Part shown: piece after piece, positions 11,134-22,208 of the stretch
Layout of the letters: the number at the start of each line of letters is the position of its first letter
How positions within the stretch are numbered: position 1 is the stretch's first letter
From: Vanrija pseudolonga
Taxonomy: Eukaryota > Basidiomycota > Tremellomycetes > Trichosporonales > Trichosporonaceae
Reading direction: 5' to 3'
Length of the DNA stretch: 64,000 bases
Assembly (NCBI RefSeq): GCF_020906515.1
Contig: NC_085853.1
Coordinates: 744,001 to 808,000 of the forward strand
The notes under the pieces: generated by a model
The model's input: only the letters and a program-made list of their open reading frames with translations
What the model was told of the DNA's origin: nothing
The model's database searches: none
Position numbers and translations under genes: made by a program

Positions 11134-14100
11134 ATGGCATCGTCACGCTTCATCGCCCATCACAACCTTCATCACACCTCCACTTCTCAACACTTGTCCG
11201 TCCAGCCGTCGCGTCCCCTTGGCGCGCTCAAACCAAACATGTTCCGCACCACTCGAACCCGCTCTAGAGCGTACCTTGACCCTCCCGCCAAACCCGGCAC
11301 TCCATTAAAGCACAAGCATGCAGTCACGCCAGTCCGTCGGCCGCCAAAGCGACGTCGACTCGGCGTGTCGGCCCTGTCTACAAATAGACTTGGGCAGTCC
11401 TCCGATTCTGATGATTCAGATTTCGAAGTCTACCGGTCTAGAGGACGATTAATCCCCCCTGGTAGCCCGCTCCTGTTAAACCGAGGCCGAAGGGCAGGAG
11501 CTAGACTTCGTTCTAAGCTTGCGGAAGAGGAGGATACGGCAGCGCAGAGCCCTCGGAAGAGGAAGCGCCACGGCCCTGGGTCTGGTTCAAGTGCGGGCTC
11601 TGATAGCTGGGTGGAGACGGAGGATGATGAGGCACCCGAGTTGATTGGTGAAGGTGAGTTGCGACCTTGGGGTGCATGGCTAAGCCCCGACTAGACGACC
11701 AACATCTCCTTCAGGACGCTCCAGCGGCTTCACTTCATCGGTTGCGTAAGACGGAGCTCGTTCGACTCTGGAAGGTGGCTGGAATGTGGCTGTCAGAGGA
11801 AGACGAAATGGATGAAGGCGGCGAGGACGCTCGTGATTTAGGCAAGTCTGAGCTGGTTGAGGGCTTGATCAAAGCGGTATGTCTTTGCCGTGAAGAACCG
11901 CGTTCTGAGACCTCTTGTAGCGGAAACAGTTTGTCGATCCCTCGCCTGGCCTTTCGTCACCCTCACTTGAACGAGGCTTCTCCCCGATGGTCTTGCGAAG
12001 TCGCTCCAATTCAACTTTGACTTCGCCACCCTCGTCGTCGTCAGAGAACAGTCCGCATCCTCTGGAAATGGACATTGATTCCACACCCAAAGCTGTGCTC
12101 AAGAGATCACGACTCCGAGACAACCAGAGGTCTTCACACCGTCGAAAAGGAGTCACAAAGCAAGGTGACCATGTGCCAAAACCCAAGGGCAAAGTGAACC
12201 GGCGCCCTCGAGTCCGGATAGCCTCTACGCTCCCAGTTGAACATACACCGCGGTTCAAGCGCCGCTCGTCTACTCTTTCATCCGCGTACACGACTACATC
12301 TGATGGATCAGCCGACGAGGAGCAACCATCACGTACTGCTGTTCGAAAGTCCCCACATATCAAGTCTAGCCGTTCACGAGCCGCCGCCATTCAAATCGAT
12401 GGCTCCTCCAGTGGTGTCCGTGCCACACCAGTGATTCAGCGATTGCGACCGCGCCGTGGACCAAGCATCAGGTCGAACAATTCGACGAACAATTCGACAG
12501 AGGTCGATGCTGATGCCGAGGATAATGGTGATGACGAGGGACCTGCATCGTCTAGTTCCAGCATTTACAGGCAACGATCTGAACCTGAACCATGGCTCAA
12601 ACGCGACAAGCATGACCGCCAAGCGAAGAGTGAAGCTCTTAAGGCTTTGAACACGAGCAGTGACAATGTTCAGCATGGTGGTCCTTCCCAGCAGGCGTCC
12701 ACGAGCGACGGCGAGAATGGTAAGTGATTGAGGAACCCTACATTCGCTGACAGTGAAAGCCGTCCTGGCAAACCGTTCCCCCGTCCGAACATCACCTAGG
12801 CGCAAGTCATCGTCGTCACGGCGTGCGTCAGTGAAAGGCGTCAAGCCCCATGACTCACTCGACATCGACGTGGAACCTGAGTCGGCGTCTTTGGAAGAGA
12901 TTGGTACACGTACGACTCGCTCAGGCAAGCCCTTCGGCGATCTGGAACCCCGTGAACACACTTATTTCGAGTACGATGATGATGACGAGGACATGGACGC
13001 CGATGATGGCGAACTGTCGTCACAATGGGTGGCAAGTGAGTGCACTCCGTCGACGACGACTGACATTGAGACTTTGACTTCACCACGGCCACGGTCTCGT
13101 CCTTGACTAGGCTCCGACGCGAGGAGCTTGTGCGGCTTTGTGAAACCAACCACCTGGAAGTTGGTGGGACGAAATTACAGCTGGCGCGGGTGTTGTTGGA
13201 TTGGGTCAGTGGCTCTATCGTCTTGGCAAACGTGTCTGATAAGCCACAGTACGCCGAGCAGCAAGAGCAGCTGGAGCGCACCTCGACAAGTTCCCAAAGC
13301 ACAGCTCGGCCAGAATCACCTCAACTGGTACACGCCATCGCGAGCAACAGCCGTACCGATGGTGTGGCTACACCAGTTCTACTTCGCGATCACATACACG
13401 CAACTGATCCTGCCACGCCGCCAAGATCAGACGATGATTTAGCCCGCTCGACCGAGAACGACTTAAACTTCGACTTGCAGGAACTGGGACTGGAGGACTT
13501 TACCATCAAGCCCGAGCACCTAGTGAAACTTGAGAAGATTGGCAGTGGTGGCTTCAAAGAGTGCGTGCTAGTTGTCGTCACTTCTTCTCACCGTGCAGCG
13601 TGTATGTCGGCAAGCTTCGTGGTCGCAAGGTGGCGATTTCAGAGTTTCGCAGCCATCTTAGTGAGAGTAAGTTGTGCTGAAGGTGTGGCATATCCTGGAG
13701 GAGCTGACGCGCCACCAGTGGACATTCGTGAGCTCAAGTTGCTTGCCGAGTTCCGCCATCCCAACATTGTGCGATTCGTAAGTCCGAACGGCCTCGGCGC
13801 AGAGCACAGATGCTAAAGCCGCCCAGAGAGGTATCTGCATCCCTGAGGACTCATCTCAGGTGCCTTGCATGTTGATCAGTGAGCTCTGTGAAAACGGTGA
13901 CCTCTTCGATTACATTGTGCGTGGTGAACCTCAATGGCGGCCGGGTGCTGACCACTGTAGCGCAATGTCCCACCCCAGCCACTGAAACGTGTCCTTCAAC
14001 TCATGCTGGACATTGCGCATGGGCTCGAGTATTTGCATCTTCGTCAGCCAGCAATTATTCACCGCGACGTAAGTTGGGCAGGACCTATGAAGGTTCTTTG

Positions 14101-14594
14101 CTGAGCTCCCCCTCTCCTCAGTGCAAGTCTACGAATATCCTCATCACTCGCCAAGGTGTTGCCAAAGTTGGCGACTTCGGCCTGGCGCGCGTCAAGCATA
14201 GCACACGTTCAATGATCCGAAGTCTAGTTGGCACTGTGAATTGGCAGGCGCCCGAGCTTTGGCACCCTATGCCAAGGTACGACTACAAGGTGGACGTCTT
14301 TTCCGCCGCATTGGTCTTTTGGGAGATGCTGTCGGGCTGGTTTGGCGAGCAAGTGAGTGAAGATGGTTTAGCGATGCTAATGGGCAGAAATATCCTTGGG
14401 AAGGACACAATGAGCATTACATTTACGACGCGGTGGGACAAAAGCACAAGCGTCCACCACTTGCAGGCCTGCGAAAGCATTGGGGAGCAGAGCCTGTCAA
14501 TCTCGTTGAACGCATGTGGCACCAGGATCCGGCTGAACGACCGACCATGAGCGACGTTGTGGCCGATTTGGAGGCCCTCATCGCAGACTGCTGA
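11134..14594 (+). CDS. SAP-like motif and protein kinase fusion (TKL-like kinase)
   Basis: Twelve exons: 11134-11653, 11695-11876, 11921-12719, 12754-13035, 13071-13204, 13250-13560, 13599-13666, 13719-13777, 13827-13916, 13961-14068, 14122-14352 and 14388-14594, totalling 996 codons. A later ATG at 11239 (MFRTTRTRSR) is an equally good start. The basic Ser/Arg-rich N-terminal part carries two SAP-like helix-hairpin motifs (LHRLRKTELVRLWKVAGM; LTRLRREELVRLCETNHLEV), suggesting DNA or chromatin binding. The C-terminal ~265 residues form a kinase: IGSGGFKDVYVG loop, HRDCKSTN, DFG, APE and a C-lobe ending WHQDPAERPTMSDVV. The usual VAIK lysine is replaced (VAIS). It resembles the expanded TKL-type kinases of basidiomycetes. 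Substrate is unknown. Confidence 0.85.
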
Positions 14595-14868
14595 GAAAAA
14601 GAAGGAAGATATAGAAGTACATAGCGCTGCATTGGGCGAGAGCATGCCTGGGTGGAGAAAGAAATACCTGCAAATGTAACACATGTCATGATACGAGGCA
14701 GCGGAGTTGTGAGTGGAATGATCTAAACGCACATTGACGGCCCAGGGTCGGTGACGAAAGAAGGCACGCACGGTCGTCCCATGTCCGCCAGCTTTGTGTT
14801 TTGAACACCCTCGTTCGTTCTCGTCCGCTCTCCATTGTCCAGCACACGTCCGGCACACGTTCAACACA

Positions 14869-15603
14869 ATGTCACGATTCCAAGGCCGTACTCTCGACCT
14901 GATCTGGTTCATCTTCCTCGTCGTAAGCCTCATTGCGCGCGAAATCCGCTGACACGCCCAGGCTCACATCGTTCGTCCTTGTCCGCAACCCAACTAACTG
15001 ACCGCAGCCGACGACACTGTTCATCGACCTGCAGGTCTTCTACCCGGCCTGGCTGCTCGAGGCGACCCCCTTTCCCGCCGTGCTCGACTGGTACGTGTCG
15101 CGCTCGCGCGACCCCATCCTCCTGGGCGTCGTGTCGGGCCGCGACGAGTGGGCTTGGCTGCGTACCTTTTTCTGGCTCGAGGCCCTCTTCCAGCTCCCGA
15201 GCTTTATTATTGGCGCCATTGGCCTCTGGAACAGTGCGTGTCGTGTCGTCTTGATGAGCATGATGCTTGTGATGGTCGCTGACGGGCATAATCGCAGATG
15301 ACCCCCGTGTCTACCGTACGTGTCTCGCGCACATTCTGGCCCCTGCCATTCCATCTACTAATCCCTCCTTTAGCCCTCCTGGTGGCGTACGGCGCGTCGA
15401 CAGCCACGACCCTCGCTCCAGTGCTCAACGCCGTTCTCACGCACCCCTACTCCAAGCCGCCTCTCACGGTCGCCGAGCTGGGCATGCTGCTCAGCAGCTA
15501 CATCCCGTTCCTCGTATTTCCCCTCGGCATGGCTCTCGACTTCGGTCTCCGCTTGGTCAAGATCGCGGGCCGCAGCGTGTCCCACGAGCGCAAGAGCTCG
15601 TAA
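14869..15603 (+). CDS. EXPERA-domain membrane protein, TMEM97/sigma-2 receptor-like
   Basis: Four exons: 14869-14922, 15008-15233, 15298-15315 (18 nt) and 15374-15603, giving 175 residues, the usual size of the TMEM6/97 family. Four hydrophobic segments are visible, starting with TLDLIWFIFLV. The motifs FIDLQVFYP and RDEWAWLRTFFWLEALFQLP match the conserved ligand-pocket acidic residues of sigma-2/TMEM97, an ER membrane protein that binds sterols and affects cholesterol trafficking. In fungi its role is little known. The tiny third exon codes DPRVY, joining TM2 to TM3. It starts 274 bp after the kinase gene on the same strand; the gap shows no further gene. Confidence 0.88.
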
Positions 15604-15639
15604 CATCTCACTGGTACATCTAGGCTAATTTACATGTCA

Positions 15640-17059
15640 TCAATGCACGAGAGCTCGAGTGTAGGCGTAGGAGCCCGTGGCGGCGGCGCCGGCAAGTGCA
15701 ACCCAGCCGACGAGGTCCCGGATGGGTAGCGATGCTGGTGGAGAGAGTGTAATGTTCGAGGACGGGCGGGGCTTGTCCACAGTCCTCAACAGTTTCGTGT
15801 CGCGATTGCTCTTCTGCTGCTCGCTTGACGCTGCTGTCCAACCCCGGCCGCCGTTTGTGCTCTTTCGGGCGGCGGACGCCACTTCCACTCCCGCGACACC
15901 GCCAAAGAAGTCTGTCACCAGAATATGCGAAGGCGGCACTCTTGAGAGATCTGTTGACACTCCGGGGTGCGACAAGATAGCAGCGGGGTCATATGAATCA
16001 AACTGCCGCGTCAGCAGTGAAGGTCTCGTCGCGACTCACCAAGTCCTGGAGCGTCATCTGTGACGACTTGTTCACAGGCTCAAACTTGTCCAAGATGAAG
16101 TGGGTAAAGCCGTCGATGACAGCCACCCCGATGTCCATGTCGTTGTGGTGCTGCCAAGGGTTAGCACAGTTGGACAGTGTAGCTAGGGTTACGCACCGAT
16201 AAGGAGCTCTCACCAAGCTCTGATGATCCGGTCGCAATGATGTTTGGCGAGTAGAACTTGGAGTACATGGTGTTCGCCTGGCACGTGTCGATCATGAACA
16301 AGAGTTTGTTGTACCTGGATCATCTGTGAGCTCTTCTGCAGTTCGCACAGCGACGACTTGACGCACCTCCTCTTCTCCCACATCTGCTCGACAGCGTCGG
16401 CGATGTCGAAGGCTGACACCTCTTCATTGTCCTGGAACTTCAAGAACTCGTTTCCACCGTGCCCGGTCATGTAGATGAAGACGTTTGAAGACGCGTCGGA
16501 CAACAAACGCTTATTTGGCGGGACATGGTGGTCAAGGCGGCCTGTGTATGTTAGCCTACACTGCAGCCCAACTGCTGAGTAAAGGTTATCGCACCCGTCA
16601 ACAGCCGAAGGAAGTTCTCCACGGTAACGTCGTAGCCTCCGTAGTCGACCTCGACACTGTCTCCGTACAGGTCCAGCCTCCGGTCATTGTTGCCGTACAC
16701 GGTCGCTGGGAACAGGTTGCGAGCGTTACAAGCGACGTCGTCGGCGAGCATGAGGATGATGTTCGAGTCTGGGATGCCAAGGCGCTTAATGGTCCTATAC
16801 ATTGCCAGGGTGTTGGCCATGTGCTGGAAACATATTAGCACGGGGTACAGCAATATATGCGCATCTGGGCAGCACGTACGCGATAGTTGAACCAATACCG
16901 AGATGAGCAGACCAGCACAGCCCAGTTGTTGGTATGCCTCGACTCATTACTGCCGGTTTCGAAGAAGGCCTGAACCTGTTCACCGGCAGAGGCTGAGGCC
17001 AAGGACAACAACGGTCCTATGAGGAGCAACAGCCAAGTACACCAGCTTGGCAATCGCAT
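15640..17059 (-). CDS. GPI8: GPI8/PIG-K catalytic subunit of GPI transamidase
   Basis: Caspase-like (C13) cysteine protease that cuts the GPI-attachment signal and transfers the anchor in the ER. Six exons: 16880-17059, 16595-16823, 16367-16541, 16197-16314, 16040-16150 and 15640-16002, giving 391 residues. An N-terminal signal peptide ([17 protein letters not shown]) precedes the core [18 protein letters not shown], the hallmark of the family. The catalytic His is in YMTGHGG and the Cys in MIDTCQA. A C-terminal membrane segment ([17 protein letters not shown]) follows a linker, as in yeast Gpi8. The gene is convergent with the TMEM97 gene (36 bp apart) and divergent from RTF1 (290-bp spacer). 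Confidence 0.95.
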
Positions 17060-17349
17060 TGCTGAAGGTTGTGAATAGCGAGAAGGGTGTCGTCGAGAGT
17101 GAGATGTGGATGAGTGATGACCAAACGCGCGCACTTGGCAGCAGCACCAAGGTTGGTGGCACGCGTCATGCAACGTGGGGTGGTGGTTGAATATTTGGCT
17201 CCGCCCAGCCTGACTTTGAATGCCATCCGTCCGCCTACTCCATCCATCCACACACCATTGTTATCGTCTTCTCGCTTCACTTTCTACCTGCAACATCACT
17301 TTGCCACCCTTTGCACTTACTCTCGTCGCGCCTTCCCCAACGATTCAGC

Positions 17350-19335
17350 ATGTCCGACTTGGAAAACGAGCTCCTTGGCCTGGCTGAGGACGATCCGAGC
17401 CAGAACAAGAGGCGTCACTCCAACAACGGATCGCGCAAGCCCAAGAACCACGCCTAGTGGGTCCTTGACTGAGCAAGAAACAAACAGCCTCTCTAACCTC
17501 ACTTGCAGTGTTGAAGAGTCGGACAATGACACTGAGGCGTCGATGGACCTTGACTCGGATGACGACGATGGAGGCCGTCCAAGCGGCTCAGCCGCAGCTG
17601 CTCCTCGCCCTCGTCCGGCGTCGAACCCGTACCCACTGGAAGGCAAATATGTGGACGAGGATGACCGCGACCAGTGAGGCTTGATCGATTCCTTTGAAGC
17701 AGTTACTGAGATTCGTGTCAGCCTCGACAATCTTCCAGAGATTGAAAGGGAAAACATTCTCGCGTCTCGCCAGGAAGAGATCCAGAAGTTCAAGGACTCG
17801 ATGGCTTTGGATGCCATGTTCCGGGCTGCGAACGACGACGCCGACGACGATGACGCTCCTTCAAGGAAACGCCGTGAGTATTGCTACTCAATCACACCTC
17901 CTGGCTCTAATGCTGATGATTCCTAGGCAAGCACACCAGTGTTACGACCGAGGCGTCGCGGGCGATGGCAGAGCTCAAGAATCGGCGAAAGGCCAAGGAT
18001 GAGCGTGTGCAGCGTCGAGTAAGCATTTGCTCTGAAGACCATCCCCATTCTAACAGCGTCCAGGCTGCCCGTCGCGAGCGCAGGGCTCGGTCATCATCGA
18101 TTGTGTCTCAAGATGAGGCTTCATCGGAGGAGGGAGAGATTTCCAACCGTGATTCGTGGCGCCAGGCTTCACCGTCCCGACCGCGTCCTGCTGGGGATGA
18201 CAGGCGCCAGGACCGATCCCCAGATCTTGACTCGCGTCCCGCCAATGCCCAAGAGCTTAACGCGGCCAGGCTGAGCCGCTACGAGCTCGTGGACATGATG
18301 TACAAGGACCAGTTTGAGAGCGTGATCACCGGTGCGTGGCTTGTTCCCAGGCGATAGCTTACCATTCACAGGTGCCTATGTCCGCGTCATGTCCGGCGAT
18401 GCTGGTGAGAATGGGCAGCCAAAGTACCGCATCCAACGTGTCAATGGTCAGTCAACTCGGTTGCTTGTGGCGAGGTTGATCTAACCAAGGGATTAGGGCT
18501 GGAATCTGGCCACTCTCATGGTCGATACTCTATCGAGTACAAGGGCAACAAGGTTTCTGACGATCGGGCACTTCTCTGCCAGTATGGCAAGCTTGTACGC
18601 CTGTTCCGCATTGCGGACGTGTCAAACGGTGACCTCGACGAGGTAGGTGGTTGTTCCTTCTACCTGAGCACCAAGCTGATCTCGATAGGACGAGTTTGTA
18701 CGCTTCACCCGCACAAGTCAGGCCGACGAAGTTAGGCTACCTAGACGGTCGGAGTTGAAGCGCAAGCATGAGCAAATCGCTGCTCTTCGCGACCGCCCCA
18801 TGACGGAGGACGAGGTTAACCGCCAAGTGGAAGCACGGAAGCGCGCCAACCCCGGAGCTCACCGTCAAAAGACCCAGCTCCAAATCACATCCTTGATGGG
18901 TTCAAAGAATCTGGCTCTGCGTCGCAACGACCTAAAGGAGGCAGAGTTCATTAGTCAGCAGATCGAGGAGCTCGGCGGTGATCCTGCGACAGGCCAGCTC
19001 CTTGGTGTCGACGACAACAAGACGGAGCACGAGAGGAGGATCGAGCGCATCAACCAGAACAACTTGCGCAAGACTCGTGAAAATATGGCCAAGGCTCACG
19101 ACGCTCTTCTTGCCAAGAAGAAGGCCGAGGACGCTATTGTCAAGGCGAAAGCAGCGTGCGTGTTCAACCTGACATTCCCACAGAAGGCACACTAACGTCT
19201 CTCAGTGCCGCTGCCCAGAATGCCGCCCAGAGCAGTGCCGCCCCTGCCCCGCCACCTATCTCTGGTGTTAAGAAGGGAGAAACTCCTCAGCAATATGTCG
19301 CGAGGACCGTCGACCTGGACTTGGGTGACTTTTAG
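17350..19335 (+). CDS. RTF1: RTF1, Plus-3 domain subunit of the Paf1 complex
   Basis: Elongation factor that links RNA polymerase II to histone H2B ubiquitylation. Nine exons from 17350 (17350-17456, 17509-17673, 17722-17873, 17927-18018, 18064-18331, 18372-18446, 18497-18642, 18689-19155, 19206-19335) give 533 residues. The N-terminus is acidic with the EREEI-type histone modification region (PEIERENILASRQEE), followed by an Arg/Ser-rich stretch. The Plus-3 domain spans roughly residues 240-370: LSRYELVDMMYKDQFE, GAYVRVMSG, YRIQRV and FVRFTRTSQ. The C-terminal half is a charged coiled coil (NNLRKTRENMAKAHDALLAK), as in Rtf1 orthologues. Length and order match the family well. Confidence 0.94.
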
Positions 19336-19451
19336 CAGTGTTGGTAGCACATTCGTTGTCTCATAGCATCATGTAGGGCCGCTATCGTCGTCCTCTAGCT
19401 CCACAGAGACTCATTGCATCACAGGCTTCTATGTACAAGTTCCGCCATTGT

Positions 19452-20916
19452 TCACGAAGCAGGTGCAGCTGGCTCAGTAGCTGCGGCTGGCGGCTGCTCG
19501 GCCACCGGAGTCTGTTGTGCCGCCACTGATGGCTTGAGGCCCATGCGAGTAGACACATACTGAAGGGTTTAGCAAAGCGACCAAACAGAACAGATGACAC
19601 TTACGTCTTGAGCGATCACCTCAGTACCGGTCTTGAGAACGTCGACAAGGCGCTCCTCGACCCAGTCGCTCTTCTCATACTCGACGTCGAGCCAGTCGCC
19701 TGGGACAGGCTGAGTGACCGTGCTGAACTGAAGGCCGTGCGAGGGATCGCGGAGCGACACGATAAAGTACAGGTGCTGAGGTGGTGACTTCTTGTCCTCC
19801 GAGTCCTTGATGAGCAAGCTAGGCTCTGCGAAAGGGAGGGGAGCCAGAACGGGCTGGAACTGAAGGAAGACGGGTACAGTCGTCACGGGAACATCGGCTA
19901 TGATGGTCAGCATAGATTCCATCTGCCATTGCTCACCGTTGTCCTCTTCCGGCTTGCGCTGCTTCTTTGCCTCACGACCCTGAACGGCTTCCACTTCCTC
20001 CTTGGCTGCCTTCCATGCGTCCTCCCAACCGGTGATGGGGTTGAGACTCCGCTCCGACGGGAGCTCCTTTTCTGGCTTGGACCAGACAATGACCAGCTCG
20101 CCCGACTCTGTCTGCTCCAAGATGCGGAGCCAAGCACGGTAAACAACGCCCTCGACACCATCGTATCCCACCAGCGGGTGGGTGAGCCAAAGCTCAATCG
20201 TCTCGTGGGCCGAGATAGGAGGCGCGACCGTGTTGATGAAAGTAGTGAATGTCGAGTTGGCTTGCGTCAAGATGTCATGGCCTGTTGGCAAAAGTTAGGA
20301 CAGTGCTAGCGTCACAGCGCGGGGCCAACTCACGGAGCTTGTCCAGGTCGACGTTGCCAACACCCTTGGCGAGGGCCCCGATGCGCTCCTCGGCCTCCTT
20401 CCTCAACTTTGCAATGTCGACGCCACCGACGTTGAGGTGCTCGAGGGAGCCAGTGACACCAGCAACGCCTTCCGCCCGGACCTTCTTGTACTGCTCGTCG
20501 GCTACGCGCTGAGCCGATTGGAGAGCAGAGCTTGCCGACGACCAGAACGACGACATGCCCCAGCCCGAAGAGGCAGCGGGGGGCGACGACGAGGCTACCG
20601 GATCGGCCGCTTTGGCTGCCGTAGTGGGCGTCGCTGTACGCGGGGTCGAGCCCGCGCCGGCGGGGACGCTGAGCGGTGCACGCTTTTGGTTGATCTGCGC
20701 CTCGAGGAAAGCCAAAGCTGAAGCTGCCTCGGCGTCAGCCTCTGCTTGAGGAGGTCCCTCTGCTTCTGGCTTTGCTGCACTCTCGGTTGATGGGCGGGCC
20801 GAGCCAGTTGTGGGAGGTGCCGACGCGTCCGCGTTAGGGGCTGGCTCGAGGTTGTCGAGATCGTCGAGGAAGGCGAGAGCCTCCTCGGCCTTTGACTTCT
20901 TTCCCTTTGGTGGCAT
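19452..20916 (-). CDS. MTC1: MTC1-like protein (DUF5427)
   Basis: Four exons (20334-20916, 19937-20281, 19605-19897, 19452-19559) encode 442 residues. The protein opens with MPPKGKKSKAEEALAFLDDL, the conserved motif of the Mtc1 family, followed by an Ala/Pro/Ser-rich linker and a region of amphipathic helices (SGWGMSSFWSSASSALQSAQ). The C-terminal globular part includes ISAHETIELWLTHPLVGYDG and PVTTVPVFLQFQPV. Yeast MTC1 was named from a telomere-capping screen, and its product associates with COPI vesicles; its molecular function is not settled. It is convergent with RTF1 (116 bp apart). Head-to-head with CDC55 across a 1.3-kb spacer. Confidence 0.88.
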
Positions 20917-22208
20917 TTGGGATGGATGTCACGAGGGGGTGGGATGCAAGTCGTGGTGACAAGGGAAGGGGGAGGTTGATGTGGTGGTTGTTGACGTTGT
21001 CTGGGCTGGCGAGTGAGTGGCAATGGGAACCCGAGGCGCGCAGATGACGTGCAGGTGGGTGCAACAGACGGACCAAGGGCGGATAAGGGCCAGTCAGTGG
21101 GCAAGCAATAGGCCAGCCACTCATTAGGCGTGCTCTGCGGTTGCTCTTGCTCAAATGCCAGATTAGGCACGGACAACCAGAGAGCCATTGCGTCACAAGT
21201 GCCACCACCCACGATTGTCGCCAGTTTCCGACTGAGAGGCCCGGTGCGCCGCCCTCTCCTGCTGGCGAGCTCTGGCTGGGCCGCTGGGCCAGTGCGTGCT
21301 CGCATGCTCTCCTTGTCGCCTTTTGTTTCGGTCAGGCAGGCAAGGTTAAGACCTGACCTTGTCCAGGGTGGCAACAAGGGCAACAAATGCAAGGGCTTTT
21401 GTGCTTTTCGATGCAGGCAACGGGCAGTGACGCCCATGGAGCCAAGGCTTTTTTGGCCATTTTGATTGAGTTGAGCGACCTGGCCGGCTGGTTGGCTGGT
21501 TGGTTGGATGAGCGGCAACTCTCTCTGTCCTCGTGCCCGCCGCCCAGCCAGCCAGCCAGCGGGCCAGGCAGCCAGCAGCAGCCAGCTCCGCCATACCTCA
21601 TCATCCACCCACCCAAAATTTGCTTCCGTGGGCCAACACTTGGCCCTTGTGCTGTCGTCACGGCCTGGCTGCTGCTGGCTGCTGGCTGCTGGCTGCTGGC
21701 TGGCGCCTGGCTGGCTGTCTGCCCAGATTCTTCTCCACCCCACCCAGCCCCGCCCGCCAGGTGCTCACTCGCTCGCTCGCTCACCACCGTGCTCGCACCT
21801 GACAGACCGACCACCACACCACCACCACCCACTCACCACCACCCACCCACCCACCATCATCATCATCATCATCCAATCCACAACACCCTTCACATCAAAC
21901 CCTTTCAACCACTCGTCGCTACACCAACCTCTCACTTCGGTGTAGCCCATCTGGCGCCAACTCGTCAACTGGCCCTGCGTGGTTAATCACACACACACAC
22001 GACCCCCGTTCATCGGCATCTTTAACCGTTGCGCAAATTGTCGTCGTCGCATCGACCCCACCCACCCATCTAGTTCTTTCGCTCGCTCTCTCACCACAGA
22101 GAACCTGCAACCACTCTTCAAAACACTCTAGGATCTTGCTTTGAGCTCGATCCACCCTTCACCTGCCAGCTTCGCCATCTAACGGCCGCGTCAGCAAGCC
22201 CGCCTGGC
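20917..22208. other. 1.3-kb divergent spacer rich in low-complexity DNA
   Basis: The spacer between MTC1 and CDC55 carries no supported gene. It holds many short repeats: CAGC/CCAG runs at about 21540-21590, GGCTGCT units at about 21668-21716, CTCG at about 21768-21783, CAC and ACC runs at about 21808-21856, CAT at 21857-21874 and CA at 21988-22002. A 382-codon antisense frame spans 20595-21743, but its content is entirely composition-driven (strings of Ala, Gln, Pro) and overlaps MTC1 exon 1. Confidence 0.7.
21660..21716. repeat. GGCTGCT/CTGGCTG tandem repeat
   Basis: About six units of the 7-base word GGCTGCT and its variant CTGGCTG run without interruption, flanked on the left by CCAGCCAGC repeats on the opposite phase. 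Such CTG-rich blocks can form hairpins. They lie in the shared MTC1/CDC55 upstream region. Confidence 0.75.

Noticed and set aside
20595-21743. 382-codon open frame on the minus strand
   Set aside because: It overlaps MTC1 exon 1 in another frame and continues through low-complexity repeats; composition is Gln/Pro/Arg-driven with no domain-like segments.
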